DNA of 43,521 nt from positions 1 through 43,521 of the forward strand of contig NZ_MDCR01000195.1 in the NCBI RefSeq assembly GCF_001723055.1, written 5' to 3'. The position numbers and the translations under genes are program-made. The notes beneath the pieces are model-generated. The model worked only from the letters and a program-made list of their open reading frames with translations. It was not told the DNA's origin and ran no database searches. Shown here one piece after another: positions 33,397-42,234 of this stretch. Position 1 is the first letter of the stretch; each line of letters begins with the position of its first letter. This DNA is from Streptomyces niveus. GTDB taxonomy: Bacteria > Actinomycetota > Actinomycetes > Streptomycetales > Streptomycetaceae.

Positions 33397-35226
33397 ATGT
33401 GCGGGATCGTCGGTTACATCGGGAGGCGCGACGTCGCCCCACTGCTGCTGGAGGGCCTCCAGCGGCTGGAGTACCGGGGTTACGACTCCGCGGGGCTGGT
33501 CATCACCGGCAAGGCCACCGCGGGCAAGCCCGCGAACCTGAAGATGGTCAAGGCCAAGGGCCGGGTACGCGAGCTGGAGTCGCGGGTCCCCAAGCGCTTC
33601 GCCGGCACCACCGGTATCGCCCACACCCGCTGGGCCACCCACGGCGCCCCGAGCGACGAGAACGCGCACCCGCACCTCGATCCCGAGAACAAGGTCGCCC
33701 TCGTCCACAACGGCATCATCGACAACGCCACCGAGCTGCGCGCGAAGCTGGAGGCCGATGGTGTCGTGTTCCTTTCCGAGACCGACACCGAGGTCCTGAC
33801 CCATCTCATCGCGCGCTCGGGCGCCGAGACGCTGGAGGAAAAGGTCCGCCAGTCGCTGAAGCTGGTGGAGGGCACGTACGGCATCGCGGTCCTGCACGCC
33901 GACTTCGCGGACCGTATCGTCGTCGCCCGCAACGGCTCGCCCGTCGTCCTCGGCATCGGCGAGAAGGAGATGTTCGTCGCCTCCGACGTCGCCGCGCTCG
34001 TCTCCCACACCCGCCAGGTCGTCACGCTCGACGACGGCGAGATGGCCACCATCAAGGCCGACGACTTCCGTACGTACACCACCGAGGGCTCGCGCACCTC
34101 GGCGACGCCGACCACCGTGGAGTGGGAGGCCGAGTCGTACGACATGGGCGGCCACGACACGTACATGCACAAGGAGATCTCCGAGCAGGCCGAGGCCGTG
34201 GACCGGGTGCTGCGCGGCCGGATCGACGACCGCTTCTCGACCGTGCACCTGGGCGGTCTGAACCTGGACGCGCGTGAGGCGCGCGGGGTGCGGCGCATCA
34301 AGATCCTCGGCTGCGGCACCTCGTACCACGCGGGTCTCATCGGCGCAGGGCTGATCGAGTCGCTGGCGCGGATCCCGGCGGACGCCGAGCCCGCGTCCGA
34401 ATTCCGTTACCGCAACCCGGTCGTGGACCCCGACACGCTCTACATCGCCGTGTCGCAGTCGGGCGAGACGTACGACGTGCTGGCCGCCGTGCAGGAACTC
34501 AAGCGCAAGGGCGCCCGGGTGCTCGGCGTGGTCAACGTCGTCGGCTCGGCGATCGCCCGTGAGACCGACGGCGGTGTGTACGTGCACGCGGGCCCCGAGG
34601 TCTGCGTCGTCTCCACCAAGTGCTTCACCAACACGGTGGTGTCCTTCGCGCTGCTCGCGCTGCATCTGGGCCGGATCCGCGATCTGTCGGTCGCCGACGG
34701 GCGGCGGATCATCGCGGGGCTGCGCAGGCTGCCCGAGCAGATCGCGGAGATCCTTCGGACCGAGGCGGACATCAAGAAGGTCGCCGAGGAGTACGCGGAC
34801 GCGAAGTCGATGATGTTCATCGGCCGGGTACGCGGCTATCCGGTGGCACTTGAGGCCTCGTTGAAGCTCAAGGAGATCTCGTACATCCACGCCGAGGCCT
34901 ATCCCGCCTCGGAGTTGAAGCACGGCCCTCTCGCGCTCATCGAGCCCGCGCTGCCGACGGTGGCGATCGTGCCGGACGACGATCTGCTGGAGAAGAACCG
35001 CGCGGCACTTGAGGAGATCAAGGCGCGCAGCGGCCGGATCCTGGCGGTCGCCCACCAGGAGCAGCCGAAGGCCGACCAGACGATCGTGGTGCCGAAGAAC
35101 GAGACGGAGCTGGACCCGATCCTGCTGGGGATCCCGCTCCAACTGCTCGCGTATCACACGGCGTTGGCGCTGGGCCGGGACATCGACAAGCCGCGCAACC
35201 TCGCGAAGTCGGTGACGGTGGAGTAG
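33397..35226 (+). CDS. glmS: Glutamine:fructose-6-phosphate aminotransferase (GlmS)
   Basis: A 609-residue enzyme that makes glucosamine-6-phosphate for peptidoglycan and aminosugars. The N-terminal glutaminase uses Cys2 (MCGIVGYIG), with HTRWATHG and the GDNG-like FAGTTGIAHTRW region. Two SIS sugar-isomerase domains follow (about 285-420 and 455-590), with GCGTSYHAG, SQSGETYDVL and the C-terminal lysine segment KPRNLAKSVTVE. All catalytic parts are intact and length is normal. Its position beside a GH20 hexosaminidase and a dre-type site fits an auxiliary copy; Streptomyces often has a second glmS elsewhere. Confidence 0.96.
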   Translation: MCGIVGYIGRRDVAPLLLEGLQRLEYRGYDSAGLVITGKATAGKPANLKMVKAKGRVRELESRVPKRFAGTTGIAHTRWATHGAPSDENAHPHLDPENKVALVHNGIIDNATELRAKLEADGVVFLSETDTEVLTHLIARSGAETLEEKVRQSLKLVEGTYGIAVLHADFADRIVVARNGSPVVLGIGEKEMFVASDVAALVSHTRQVVTLDDGEMATIKADDFRTYTTEGSRTSATPTTVEWEAESYDMGGHDTYMHKEISEQAEAVDRVLRGRIDDRFSTVHLGGLNLDAREARGVRRIKILGCGTSYHAGLIGAGLIESLARIPADAEPASEFRYRNPVVDPDTLYIAVSQSGETYDVLAAVQELKRKGARVLGVVNVVGSAIARETDGGVYVHAGPEVCVVSTKCFTNTVVSFALLALHLGRIRDLSVADGRRIIAGLRRLPEQIAEILRTEADIKKVAEEYADAKSMMFIGRVRGYPVALEASLKLKEISYIHAEAYPASELKHGPLALIEPALPTVAIVPDDDLLEKNRAALEEIKARSGRILAVAHQEQPKADQTIVVPKNETELDPILLGIPLQLLAYHTALALGRDIDKPRNLAKSVTVE

Positions 35227-35251
35227 TTGCCGGCCGGCGCGGTGGCGGGGG

Positions 35252-35773
35252 CTACGGGATGACCACGACGGGCCGTCTGGCCCGTCGTGCCAACCGCCCC
35301 GCCACCGTGCCGAAGATGCGTCCGACGATGCCGTGCGTGGAGCCGACGACGATCGCGTCGGCCGAGTACTCCTGGCCGACCTCTTCGAGTTCGTGGCAGA
35401 TGTCGCCGCCGCGCTCGACGAGGATCCACGGCACCTCCGCCAGGTAGTCCGCGCAGGCGAGTTCGAGCCCGAGCACCTCGGTGCGGTGGTCCGGCACGTC
35501 CACGAAGACCGGGGGTTCGCAGCCCGCCCAGACCGTGGTGGGCAGCCGGTTGGCGACATGCACGATGATCAGGGCCGACCCGAGCCTGCGGGCCATGCCG
35601 ATGGCGTACGCGAGGGCGCGCTCGCTCGATGTCGAGCCGTCGAAGCCGACGACCACTCCGTGCCGGAAGGCGGGATCACAGGAGTGGCGCGTCTCTTCGG
35701 CCGCTTGCAGGTCCGACGCGGGGTCGGTCAACTGCTCGCGGTCAGCGGGTTCGGGGATTTCGTGACCGGCCAT
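35252..35773 (-). CDS. Universal stress protein (UspA family)
   Basis: A 173-residue protein with one Usp domain after a 38-residue acidic leader. The first strand is VVVGFDGSTSSERAL (about 39-53), and the nucleotide-binding loop region is IVVGSTHGIVGRIFGTVAGRL near the C-terminus, given here in pieces as VVGSTHG and GRIFGTVA. The loop differs from the classic G-2X-G-9X-G(S/T) ATP motif, so binding is uncertain. It is convergent with glmS. The ATG at 35773 is chosen over an upstream one because the leader before it is not coding-like. Confidence 0.88.
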   Translation of the reverse strand: MAGHEIPEPADREQLTDPASDLQAAEETRHSCDPAFRHGVVVGFDGSTSSERALAYAIGMARRLGSALIIVHVANRLPTTVWAGCEPPVFVDVPDHRTEVLGLELACADYLAEVPWILVERGGDICHELEEVGQEYSADAIVVGSTHGIVGRIFGTVAGRLARRARRPVVVIP

Positions 35774-36150
35774 CGATGTCTCGGCGAGGAAGGTCCTTGT
35801 GTGAAGGAGCAACAATTGACGGGGCAACGGAGCTGTGTCTGGGAATCATCTTCCCAACCCCTTACCCGCAAGGGTACGGCGACACTCCTCTTTTCTGCCC
35901 GGGGACGGCCGTCACGGACACGGCGTCCTTGGGGAGCATGCCCGAGCCCGTCGGGGATCGCAACGCCGGATGGCACGTACACCGGGACATGAGCGGGACA
36001 CCGGCGGTGACACGAACGGGGACGCGCGGGGCGGGCCACCCGGGGGGTTGTCAGTGACCGGACGACCGGACGTCTCGTTGATCATGGGTCCCCCGTAGTC
36101 GACGCAGTCACTCCAGTCACCACAGCCACCCCCGTCACCAGGGAGCTCAC
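35774..36150. other. 377-bp intergenic region between usp and the small membrane gene
   Basis: The region must hold the divergent promoters of the two flanking genes. I see a small TACCC-GCAA-GGGTA hairpin with a GNRA-type loop near 35865-35880 and two direct ACCGGACG copies near 36055-36070. I find no convincing gene, RNA or named operator. Confidence 0.5.
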
Positions 36151-36471
36151 GTGTCCGTACGACCGCACCACCACGCCTCCCCCTCGGGGCCGGAGTCCGC
36201 GTCGACGGCGTCCGCCGAGTCCGCGAGCGACGTGGTCCGGTGGGCCGCGTTCAGCTGTGTGCTGGTGCCGGTGGTGCTTGTCGTTTTCGGCACTTCTGTC
36301 GGCGGGGCCGCCGTGCCCGCGCTCGGACTTCTCGCCGTGACGGCGGTCTGCCGGCTTCTGCTGCGCCGCTCGGAGCAGTCCCTGCGTGCCCAACGTACGG
36401 CGGGTAACACCAGGCCCCAGGGGGCGCATCGGGGCGCGCGGACGCGTGACAGATGCACGCCGGGAGACTGA
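36151..36471 (+). CDS. Small membrane protein upstream of adpA
   Basis: A 106-residue protein with a Ser/Ala/His-rich N-terminus, two adjacent membrane helices (about 28-47 and 50-72, VVRWAAFSCVLVPVVLVVF and AAVPALGLLAVTAVCRLLL) and a basic cytoplasmic tail. It has a GTG start after GGGAG. I know of no function; a small membrane protein at this place upstream of adpA is conserved in Streptomyces as far as I recall. It is separated from adpA by a long leader. Confidence 0.75.
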   Translation: MSVRPHHHASPSGPESASTASAESASDVVRWAAFSCVLVPVVLVVFGTSVGGAAVPALGLLAVTAVCRLLLRRSEQSLRAQRTAGNTRPQGAHRGARTRDRCTPGD

Positions 36472-36529
36472 CGCTTCACGGTCCGCACACCCGTAAGTTT
36501 TCAGCCAACTTCACCCCTGCGACCCATCC

Positions 36530-36549
36530 TTGGCGAAATGGCCTGCCAA
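36530..36549. promoter_or_regulatory. Candidate AdpA autoregulatory site
   Basis: TTGGC (36530-36534) and GCCAA (36545-36549) are inverted within TTGGCGAAATGGCCTGCCAA. AdpA recognises TGGCSNGWWY-type sites, often in inverted pairs, and represses its own promoter from upstream sites. The two TGGC/GCCA cores fit; the outer bases match only partly. Confidence 0.4.
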
Positions 36550-36713
36550 CCCCCTTGTCACCAGGGCAGAGAGGCCCTTTCCGGCCGCGAAGAGCCAACG
36601 GGGACGGGCCATGCGCGCGAGGCGTACTTCCCTGTGGGCCGTGCGGGTGGAACGCTTCGTGATCGAATGCTTCGCGCCAGGTTGCCTTGTCGACATAGCG
36701 CCGGATGGAGAAC

Positions 36714-36746
36714 TTGTCACGCCGGCACCACGGGACACAGTAGATT
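36714..36746 (+). promoter_or_regulatory. adpA: Candidate adpA promoter
   Basis: TTGTCA (36714-36719) and TAGATT (36741-36746) lie about 110-140 bases upstream of the adpA start. The 21-base spacing is longer than ideal; TAGATT is a good actinobacterial -10 box. The AdpA-like site lies upstream. Confidence 0.35.
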
Positions 36747-36857
36747 CGATCATGAGTAGCGAAGACTGGGGTCCCGTGCAAAACCGAGGGGAATCGTGCA
36801 GGAGCGAAAGACCCGACACGAACGGGGAGACGCGAACACCGAGGGGGGCTTAGCGCC

Positions 36858-38075
36858 ATGAGCCAGGACTCCATTGCCGCACCGGAGTCAGTACGGAAGC
36901 TTTCCGGCCGTCGCCGCCGGGAAGTCGTCGCCGTGCTGCTGTTCAGTGGTGGGCCCATCTTCGAGAGCTCCATTCCGCTCTCGGTGTTCGGCATCGACCG
37001 CCAGGACGCCGGGGTTCCGCGCTACCGGCTGCTCGTGTGCGGTGGGGAGGAAGGCCCGCTCCGCACCACCGGCGGGCTCGAACTCACCACGCCGTACGGC
37101 CTGGAGGCGATCGGCAGAGCGGGCACGGTGGTGGTCCCCGCCTGGCGGTCGATCACCTCGCCGCCGCCGCCGGAGGCGCTCGACGCGCTGCGCCGGGCAC
37201 ACGAGGAGGGCGCCCGGATCGTCGGACTGTGCACCGGCGCGTTCGTGCTCGCCGCGGCCGGTCTGCTGGACGGCCGCCCGGCGACCACGCACTGGATGTA
37301 CGCGCCGACGCTGGCCAAGCGGTATCCGTCCGTCCATGTGGATCCGCGTGAACTGTTCGTCGACGACGGCGATGTGCTCACCTCCGCCGGGACAGCGGCC
37401 GGAATCGATCTGTGCCTTCACATAGTGCGTACGGATCACGGGACCGAGGCCGCCGGGGCACTGGCGCGCAGGCTCGTCGTCCCGCCGCGGCGCAGTGGCG
37501 GTCAGGAGCGCTATCTGGACAGGTCTTTACCAGAGGAGATCGGCTCCGACCCGCTCGCCGAGGTCGTGGCCTGGGCGCTGGAGCATCTGCACGAGCAGTT
37601 CGACGTGGAGACTCTGGCGGCCCGCGCCTACATGAGCCGCAGGACGTTCGACCGCCGCTTCCGTTCGCTCACCGGCAGCGCGCCGCTCCAGTGGCTGATC
37701 ACGCAGCGCGTGCTTCAGGCACAGCGGCTGCTGGAGACCTCCGACTACTCGGTCGACGAGGTCGCCGGCCGCTGCGGCTTCCGTTCGCCGGTGGCACTGC
37801 GCGGGCACTTCCGGCGTCAGCTGGGCTCGTCCCCCGCCGCGTACCGGGCCGCCTACCGGGCCCGCCGTCCGCACGGGGACCAGCTCGCGTCGGCGCCGGT
37901 GGAGCACGTACCGGCACAGGCCTCCCCGCAGATCCGGCGGGCGGCGGCTGCCGCCGCGCAGGCCGGCTCGGCGACGGCCTCGTCGGCGGTGCCGGAGCCG
38001 GTGAAGTCCTACTCCGAGTCCTTCGCCTCAGGTCAGGGCCGCCCGAGCCTGCCCGGTCAGCGGAGCGCACCGTAG
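36858..38075 (+). CDS. adpA: AdpA, AraC-family developmental and antibiotic master regulator
   Basis: A 405-residue transcription factor that controls morphological differentiation and secondary metabolism. The N-terminal DJ-1/PfpI-like dimerisation domain (about 24-190) has [13 protein letters not shown] and [12 protein letters not shown]. The C-terminal AraC domain (about 235-330) holds two helix-turn-helix motifs ([15 protein letters not shown] and [17 protein letters not shown]). A TTA leucine codon at codon 224 in the interdomain linker makes translation depend on the bldA tRNA. The Ala-rich tail is variable. It lies directly upstream of orn, the conserved Streptomyces order. Confidence 0.97.
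   Translation: MSQDSIAAPESVRKLSGRRRREVVAVLLFSGGPIFESSIPLSVFGIDRQDAGVPRYRLLVCGGEEGPLRTTGGLELTTPYGLEAIGRAGTVVVPAWRSITSPPPPEALDALRRAHEEGARIVGLCTGAFVLAAAGLLDGRPATTHWMYAPTLAKRYPSVHVDPRELFVDDGDVLTSAGTAAGIDLCLHIVRTDHGTEAAGALARRLVVPPRRSGGQERYLDRSLPEEIGSDPLAEVVAWALEHLHEQFDVETLAARAYMSRRTFDRRFRSLTGSAPLQWLITQRVLQAQRLLETSDYSVDEVAGRCGFRSPVALRGHFRRQLGSSPAAYRAAYRARRPHGDQLASAPVEHVPAQASPQIRRAAAAAAQAGSATASSAVPEPVKSYSESFASGQGRPSLPGQRSAP
37527..37529 (+). promoter_or_regulatory. adpA: TTA codon (bldA-dependent) in adpA
   Basis: Codon 224 is TTA in RSLPEE, the linker between dimerisation and DNA-binding domains. TTA is very rare in Streptomyces and is read only by the bldA tRNA, so late accumulation of that tRNA would delay AdpA. 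Confidence 0.95.
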
Positions 38076-38078
38076 GGT
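38073..38078 (+). promoter_or_regulatory. orn: Candidate -10 box for orn
   Basis: TAGGGT overlaps the adpA stop codon and ends 7 bases before the orn ATG, without a Shine-Dalgarno sequence, so a leaderless orn transcript is plausible. No clear -35 box is seen. Confidence 0.4.
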
Positions 38079-38085
38079 AAGGCGC

Positions 38086-38679
38086 ATGAACGATCGAATG
38101 GTGTGGATCGACTGCGAGATGACCGGGCTCTCGCTGACGGAGGACGCACTCATCGAGGTGGCCGCGCTGGTCACCGACTCGGAGCTGAACGTGCTCGGCG
38201 AGGGGATCGACATCGTCGTGCGTCCCCCGGACGCGGCGCTGGAGACCATGCCCGAGGTGGTGCGGCAGATGCACACCGCCTCGGGCCTGCTCGACGAGCT
38301 GGCCGCCGGCACCACCCTGGCCGAGGCCGAGGAGCGGGTGCTGGCGTACGTACGCGAGCACGTCAAGGAGCCGGGGAAGGCGCCGCTGTGCGGAAACACG
38401 GTCGGCACCGACCGCGGCTTCCTGCTGCGGGACATGCCGGAGCTGGAGGGCTACCTCCACTACCGGATCGTGGACGTCTCGTCGGTCAAGGAACTGGCCC
38501 GCCGCTGGTACCCGCGCGCCTACTTCAACAGCCCGGAGAAGGGCGGCAACCACCGGGCGCTGGCCGACATCCGCGAGTCCATCGCGGAGCTGCGCTACTA
38601 CCGCGAGGCGGTCTTCGTGCCCCAGCCCGGCCCGGACTCGGACACGGCCAGGGCGATCGCGGCGAAGCACGTCCTGTGA
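38086..38679 (+). CDS. orn: Oligoribonuclease
   Basis: A 197-residue DEDDh 3'-5' exonuclease that degrades di- to penta-ribonucleotides, including pGpG from cyclic-di-GMP turnover. The first Asp/Glu pair is in [10 protein letters not shown], the conserved [11 protein letters not shown] segment holds the next Asp, and HRALADI carries the final His and Asp. Length is normal. It lies 10 bases after adpA, and AdpA-linked effects on growth and development in Streptomyces include this gene. Confidence 0.97.
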   Translation: MNDRMVWIDCEMTGLSLTEDALIEVAALVTDSELNVLGEGIDIVVRPPDAALETMPEVVRQMHTASGLLDELAAGTTLAEAEERVLAYVREHVKEPGKAPLCGNTVGTDRGFLLRDMPELEGYLHYRIVDVSSVKELARRWYPRAYFNSPEKGGNHRALADIRESIAELRYYREAVFVPQPGPDSDTARAIAAKHVL

Positions 38680-38783
38680 CCCGCGCCCGCACCCTCCGGC
38701 ACCCCCGATAACTCGGGCGCGAGCACCCTCGCGGACCCTGTACACTTTTTCTCGGCCGGTCGGGCACGGATTGACCGGGCATG

Positions 38784-38856
38784 GTGGGTATAGCTCAGCT
38801 GGTAGAGCACCTGGTTGTGGTCCAGGATGTCGCGGGTTCAAGTCCCGTTACTCACC
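38784..38856 (+). tRNA. tRNA-His (anticodon GTG)
   Basis: All four arms fold: acceptor GTGGGTA/TACTCAC, D stem GCTC/GAGC, anticodon stem CCTGG/CCAGG with loop TTGTGGT (GTG at 38817-38819), and T stem GCGGG/CCCGT with a TTCAAGT loop. The base before (G at 38783) can pair with C73 (38856), the extra G-1:C73 identity pair of tRNA-His. CCA is not encoded. Confidence 0.97.
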
Positions 38857-38865
38857 CTGACGAAT

Positions 38866-38899
38866 GAAGGGCCGGTTCGCGCGAGCGGACCGGCCCTTC
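38866..38899 (+). terminator. Rho-independent-type terminator after tRNA-His
   Basis: GAAGGGCCGGT (38866-38876) and ACCGGCCCTTC (38889-38899) form a perfect 11-bp stem with a 12-base loop, 10 bases after the tRNA. Confidence 0.88.
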
Positions 38900-38920
38900 G
38901 TCGTGTCGCCGCCCTGTCCC

Positions 38921-38949
38921 TTGACACCTCCCATGTGAGCGGGGACGCT
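38921..38949 (+). promoter_or_regulatory. cebE: cebE promoter
   Basis: TTGACA (38921-38926), 17 bases, then GACGCT (38944-38949). The expected transcription start (about 38956) is just upstream of the CebR palindrome, so a bound repressor would block it. Confidence 0.6.
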
Positions 38950-38960
38950 CGACCCGTTCT

Positions 38961-38976
38961 ATGGGAGCGCTCCCAT
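38961..38976. promoter_or_regulatory. CebR operator
   Basis: ATGGGAGCGCTCCCAT is a perfect 16-bp palindrome; its core TGGGAGCGCTCCCA is the known CebR cellobiose-repressor box. It lies 22 bases before cebE. Confidence 0.93.
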
Positions 38977-38998
38977 GCCTGGTCGAAGGAAGGACGTC

Positions 38999-40339
38999 AT
39001 GCGCACACATTCCCGTGCGTCCCGTCGGCTGGTGGGCCTCGCGGTCGTCGTCGCGCTCGGGGCGGGGACGGTCGCCGGTTGCGCCGAGGATCCCGCCGAG
39101 CCCGCCGCGGCCGGCGTCGCGACCGCGGGCGGTGTCGGCCGCGACGGCGGGACCACGCTCACCGTGGGGGTCTTCGGCGCGTTCGGTCTCAAGGAGGCCG
39201 GGTTGTACGACGAGTACATGAAGCTCAACAAGGGCGTCGTGATCAAGCAGACGTCCATCGAGCGGAACGAGAACTACTACCCGCAGCTCCTCACCCACCT
39301 CGGCAGCGGCAGCGGACTCGCCGACATCCAGGCCGTCGAGGTCAACAACATCGCCGAGATCACCGCGACGCAGGCCCGCAAGCTGGTGGACCTGGGCCGG
39401 ACCGAGGGCGTACGGAAGGAGAGCTTCCTGCCCTGGAAGTGGTCGCAGGCCACCACCGCCGACGGGCGGACCGTCGGCCTCGGCACGGACATCGGGCCCC
39501 AGGGCATCTGCTACCGCCGGGACCTCTTCGCCAAGGCCGGGCTGCCCACGGACCGTACGGCCGTGGGGAAGCTGTGGGCGGGCGACTGGCGGAAGTATCT
39601 GGCGGCGGGGAAGCGGTACCAGGCGCGGGCGCCCAAGGGGACGGTCTTCGTCGACTCGGCGGCCGGGGTGATGGCGGCGATCACCGGCGGGAACGAGACG
39701 CGGTTCTACGACGCGAAGGGCAAGGTCGTCTACAAGACCAACCCGGCCGTACGGCGGGCCTGGGACACCGCGGCCGAGTTCGCCCGCGCCGGGCTGACCG
39801 GCAGGCTCCAGCAGTTCACGCCCGCCTGGGACCAGGGCTTCGCCAACGCGCGGTTCGCCACCGTCTCCTGTCCGGCCTGGATGCTCGGCTACATCCAGGA
39901 CAAGGCGGGCGCGGCGGGGAAGGGCAAGTGGGACGTGGCCGCGGCGCCCCGGCCGAGCAACTGGGGCGGTTCGTTCCTGACCGTGCCCGCGGCCGGGCGG
40001 AACACGGCGGCGGCGGCCAGGCTGGTCGCCTGGCTGACCGCGCCCGAGCAGCAGGCGAAGCTGTTCGAGAGGCGCGGCAGCTTCCCGAGCGCCAAGGCGG
40101 CGTACGACCTGCCGGCCGTCTCCGGCGCCCGGCACGCGTACTTCGGCAACGCGCCCATAGGGCGGATCTTCGCGGGCGCGGCGCGGGGCGTGCCGGTCCA
40201 GATCGTCGGTCCGAAGGACCTGGTCATCGCCCAGAACCTGGCGGACGTCGGCATGCTCCAGGTCGACCAGAAGGGGCGGTCGTCGAAGCAGGGCTGGGAC
40301 GCCGCGGTGAAGGCGATCGACAACGCGCTGGACCAGTGA
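38999..40339 (+). CDS. cebE: Cello-oligosaccharide-binding lipoprotein CebE
   Basis: A 446-residue extracellular ABC-importer receptor for cellobiose and cellotriose. A lipoprotein signal ends at C28 (VAGC). The mature protein has the two-lobed family-1 fold with LTVGVFGAFGLKEAGLYDEY, NYYPQLLTHLGSGSG, DIGPQGICYRRDLFAKAGLP, and a C-terminal AAARLVAWLTAPEQQAKLF. The ATG follows GGAAGGA; an upstream in-frame ATG at 38975 lies inside the operator and is unlikely. It heads the cebEFG-bglC operon behind a CebR operator, with the permeases immediately downstream. Confidence 0.93.
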   Translation: MRTHSRASRRLVGLAVVVALGAGTVAGCAEDPAEPAAAGVATAGGVGRDGGTTLTVGVFGAFGLKEAGLYDEYMKLNKGVVIKQTSIERNENYYPQLLTHLGSGSGLADIQAVEVNNIAEITATQARKLVDLGRTEGVRKESFLPWKWSQATTADGRTVGLGTDIGPQGICYRRDLFAKAGLPTDRTAVGKLWAGDWRKYLAAGKRYQARAPKGTVFVDSAAGVMAAITGGNETRFYDAKGKVVYKTNPAVRRAWDTAAEFARAGLTGRLQQFTPAWDQGFANARFATVSCPAWMLGYIQDKAGAAGKGKWDVAAAPRPSNWGGSFLTVPAAGRNTAAAARLVAWLTAPEQQAKLFERRGSFPSAKAAYDLPAVSGARHAYFGNAPIGRIFAGAARGVPVQIVGPKDLVIAQNLADVGMLQVDQKGRSSKQGWDAAVKAIDNALDQ

Positions 40340-41334
40340 GCGACATGGCGGGCGACACGACGACGGTGGCGCCCTCCCGGTGGGAGGGTGCGCCGGTCCC
40401 GGAACCGGCCGAAGGCGGGCGCAAGCCACGTCGTAGCCGCTTGCACCGCTGGGACCTGCGATGGAGCCCGTACGCGTTCGTCGCCCCGTTCTTCCTCTTC
40501 TTCGGCGTCTTCGGGCTCTTCCCGCTCCTCTACACCGGCTGGGCGTCGCTGCACCGGGTCGAACTCACCGCGCCCGACGAGATGGAGTGGGTGGGGCTGC
40601 GCAACTTCTCCCGGCTGCTCGGCGACGAGTTCTTCTGGAACGCGCTGACGAACACCGTGACCATCGGGCTGCTGTCGACCGTCCCGCAGCTGCTGATCGC
40701 GCTGGGCGTCGCGCATCTGCTCAACCAGCGGCTGCGCGGCTCGATGTTCTTCCGGGTGGCCGTCCTCACTCCGTACGCCACGAGTGTCGCGGCGGCCACG
40801 CTGGTCTTCGTGCTGCTCTTCGGCCGCGACCACGGAATGATCAACTGGGCGCTGGGTCTGGCCGGGTTGGACGCGGTCGACTGGCAGAACGGCGCGTGGA
40901 CGTCCCAACTGGCGGTCTCCACCATCGTGGTGTGGCGGTGGACGGGCTACAACGCGCTGATCTATCTGGCGGCGATGCAGTCGATCCCCCACGAGCTGTA
41001 CGAGTCGGCGGCCCTCGACGGGGCCTCGCCGCATCAGCAGTTCCTGCATGTGACGATCCCGTCGCTGCGGCCCACGATCCTCTTCACCTGTGTGGTCTCG
41101 ACGATCGGCGCGACCCAGCTCTTCGGTGAGCCGCTGCTGTTCAACGGCGGCGCGGGCGCGACGGGCGGCGCCGACCATCAGTTCCAGACGCTGGGGCTGT
41201 ATCTGTACGAGCAGGGCTGGGTGAATCTGCATCTCGGCCGGGCCTCGGCGATCGCCTGGGCGATGTTCCTGATCCTGCTGATCATCGGCGCGGTGAACTG
41301 GCTCGTCGCGCGCCGGCTGCGGAGGAGTTCGTGA
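40336..41334 (+). CDS. cebF: Cellobiose ABC permease CebF
   Basis: A 332-residue inner-membrane permease (MalF type). A proline-rich cytoplasmic N-terminus (about 1-38) precedes six membrane helices. The EAA coupling loop is ELYESAALDGASPHQQFLHVTIP (about 213-235), given here in pieces as ELYESAALDGAS and HVTIPSLRPT. The GTG at 40336 overlaps the cebE stop (GTGA); an ATG at 40345 is possible. No ATPase gene is in this operon, as usual for ceb systems, which borrow the shared MsiK ATPase. Confidence 0.93.
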   Translation: MSDMAGDTTTVAPSRWEGAPVPEPAEGGRKPRRSRLHRWDLRWSPYAFVAPFFLFFGVFGLFPLLYTGWASLHRVELTAPDEMEWVGLRNFSRLLGDEFFWNALTNTVTIGLLSTVPQLLIALGVAHLLNQRLRGSMFFRVAVLTPYATSVAAATLVFVLLFGRDHGMINWALGLAGLDAVDWQNGAWTSQLAVSTIVVWRWTGYNALIYLAAMQSIPHELYESAALDGASPHQQFLHVTIPSLRPTILFTCVVSTIGATQLFGEPLLFNGGAGATGGADHQFQTLGLYLYEQGWVNLHLGRASAIAWAMFLILLIIGAVNWLVARRLRRSS

Positions 41335-42170
41335 TGTCGGGCGTGACCCCGGGGCGCCGCGCGGGCTGGATCGGCCACGCCGTACTGGCGCTGTTCGCCG
41401 CCGGCTCGCTGTTCCCCCTCGTATGGACGGCGATCGCCGCGTCCCGCAACACGACGCGGCTGGCGCAGACTCCCCCGCCCTTCTGGTTCGGCGGCAACCT
41501 GCTGCGTAACCTCCGGATCGCCTGGACCGACGCCAACATGGGTACGGCGCTGTTCAACACGGTCCTGGTGGCGGGCACGGTGGCCGCCGGGACGGTGCTG
41601 TTCTCGACGCTCGCGGGCTTCGCCTTCGCCAAGCTCCGCTTCCGGCTGAAGAATCTGCTTCTGCTGCTGGTGATCGGCACGATGATGGTGCCGCCGCAGC
41701 TCGGCGTCGTACCGCTGTACATGCTGATCGCCGAGCTGTCCTGGACCGACCGGCTCCAGTCCGTCGTCCTGCCGACGCTGGTCAGCGCGTTCGGGGTGTT
41801 CTTCATGCGGCAGTATCTGCTCCAGGCGCTGCCGACCGAGCTGGTCGAGGCGGCGCGGGTGGACGGTGCGAGCAGTTGGCGGGTCGTGTGGCATGTCGTC
41901 TTCCCGGCTGCGCGGCCGGCGATGGCGGTGCTGGGGATGCTGACCTTCGTGCTGGCCTGGAACGATTTCTTCTGGCCGATCATCGCGCTCACACAGAACG
42001 GCAACCCCACCGTGCAGGTGGCCCTCACGGGGCTCGGGCGCGGCTACATCCCCGACCAGTCGGTGATCATGGCCGGCGCCCTGCTCGGTACGCTGCCGCT
42101 GCTGCTGGCCTTCGTGATCTTCGGCAAGCACATCGTCGGTGGCATCATGACTGGTGCGGTCAAGGGCTGA
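41334..42170 (+). CDS. cebG: Cellobiose ABC permease CebG
   Basis: A 278-residue permease (MalG type) with six membrane helices and the EAA loop [22 protein letters not shown], here in pieces as [13 protein letters not shown] and HVVFPAARP. It pairs with CebF in the cello-oligosaccharide importer. The ATG at 41334 follows GGAGGAG with 6 bases between and overlaps the final A of the cebF stop; a GTG 3 bases earlier is possible. bglC begins 64 bases after the stop. Confidence 0.93.
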   Translation: MSGVTPGRRAGWIGHAVLALFAAGSLFPLVWTAIAASRNTTRLAQTPPPFWFGGNLLRNLRIAWTDANMGTALFNTVLVAGTVAAGTVLFSTLAGFAFAKLRFRLKNLLLLLVIGTMMVPPQLGVVPLYMLIAELSWTDRLQSVVLPTLVSAFGVFFMRQYLLQALPTELVEAARVDGASSWRVVWHVVFPAARPAMAVLGMLTFVLAWNDFFWPIIALTQNGNPTVQVALTGLGRGYIPDQSVIMAGALLGTLPLLLAFVIFGKHIVGGIMTGAVKG

Positions 42171-42234
42171 CCGCGCGTTTCTCCCGGTCGCCGACCCGCG
42201 GCCGACCCGCCCACTCCCCGACCGGAGCGCACCC

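Larger units (their letters stand above)
36472..36857. other. 386-bp adpA leader/promoter region
   Basis: No gene is called here. The interval carries the AdpA-like inverted TTGGC site and a promoter candidate listed separately, which leaves an untranslated leader of roughly 100 bases before adpA. A long, AT-richer, multi-signal upstream region is normal for this developmental master gene. Confidence 0.6.

Noticed and set aside
35865..35880. TACCC-GCAA-GGGTA as a terminator or riboregulator
   Set aside because: The stem is only 5 bp, has no U-tract, and is far from either gene end.
36530..36853. A 107-codon frame in the adpA leader
   Set aside because: Codon use and composition are not coding-like, the frame has no recognisable domain, and it overlaps the expected adpA promoter and regulatory sites.
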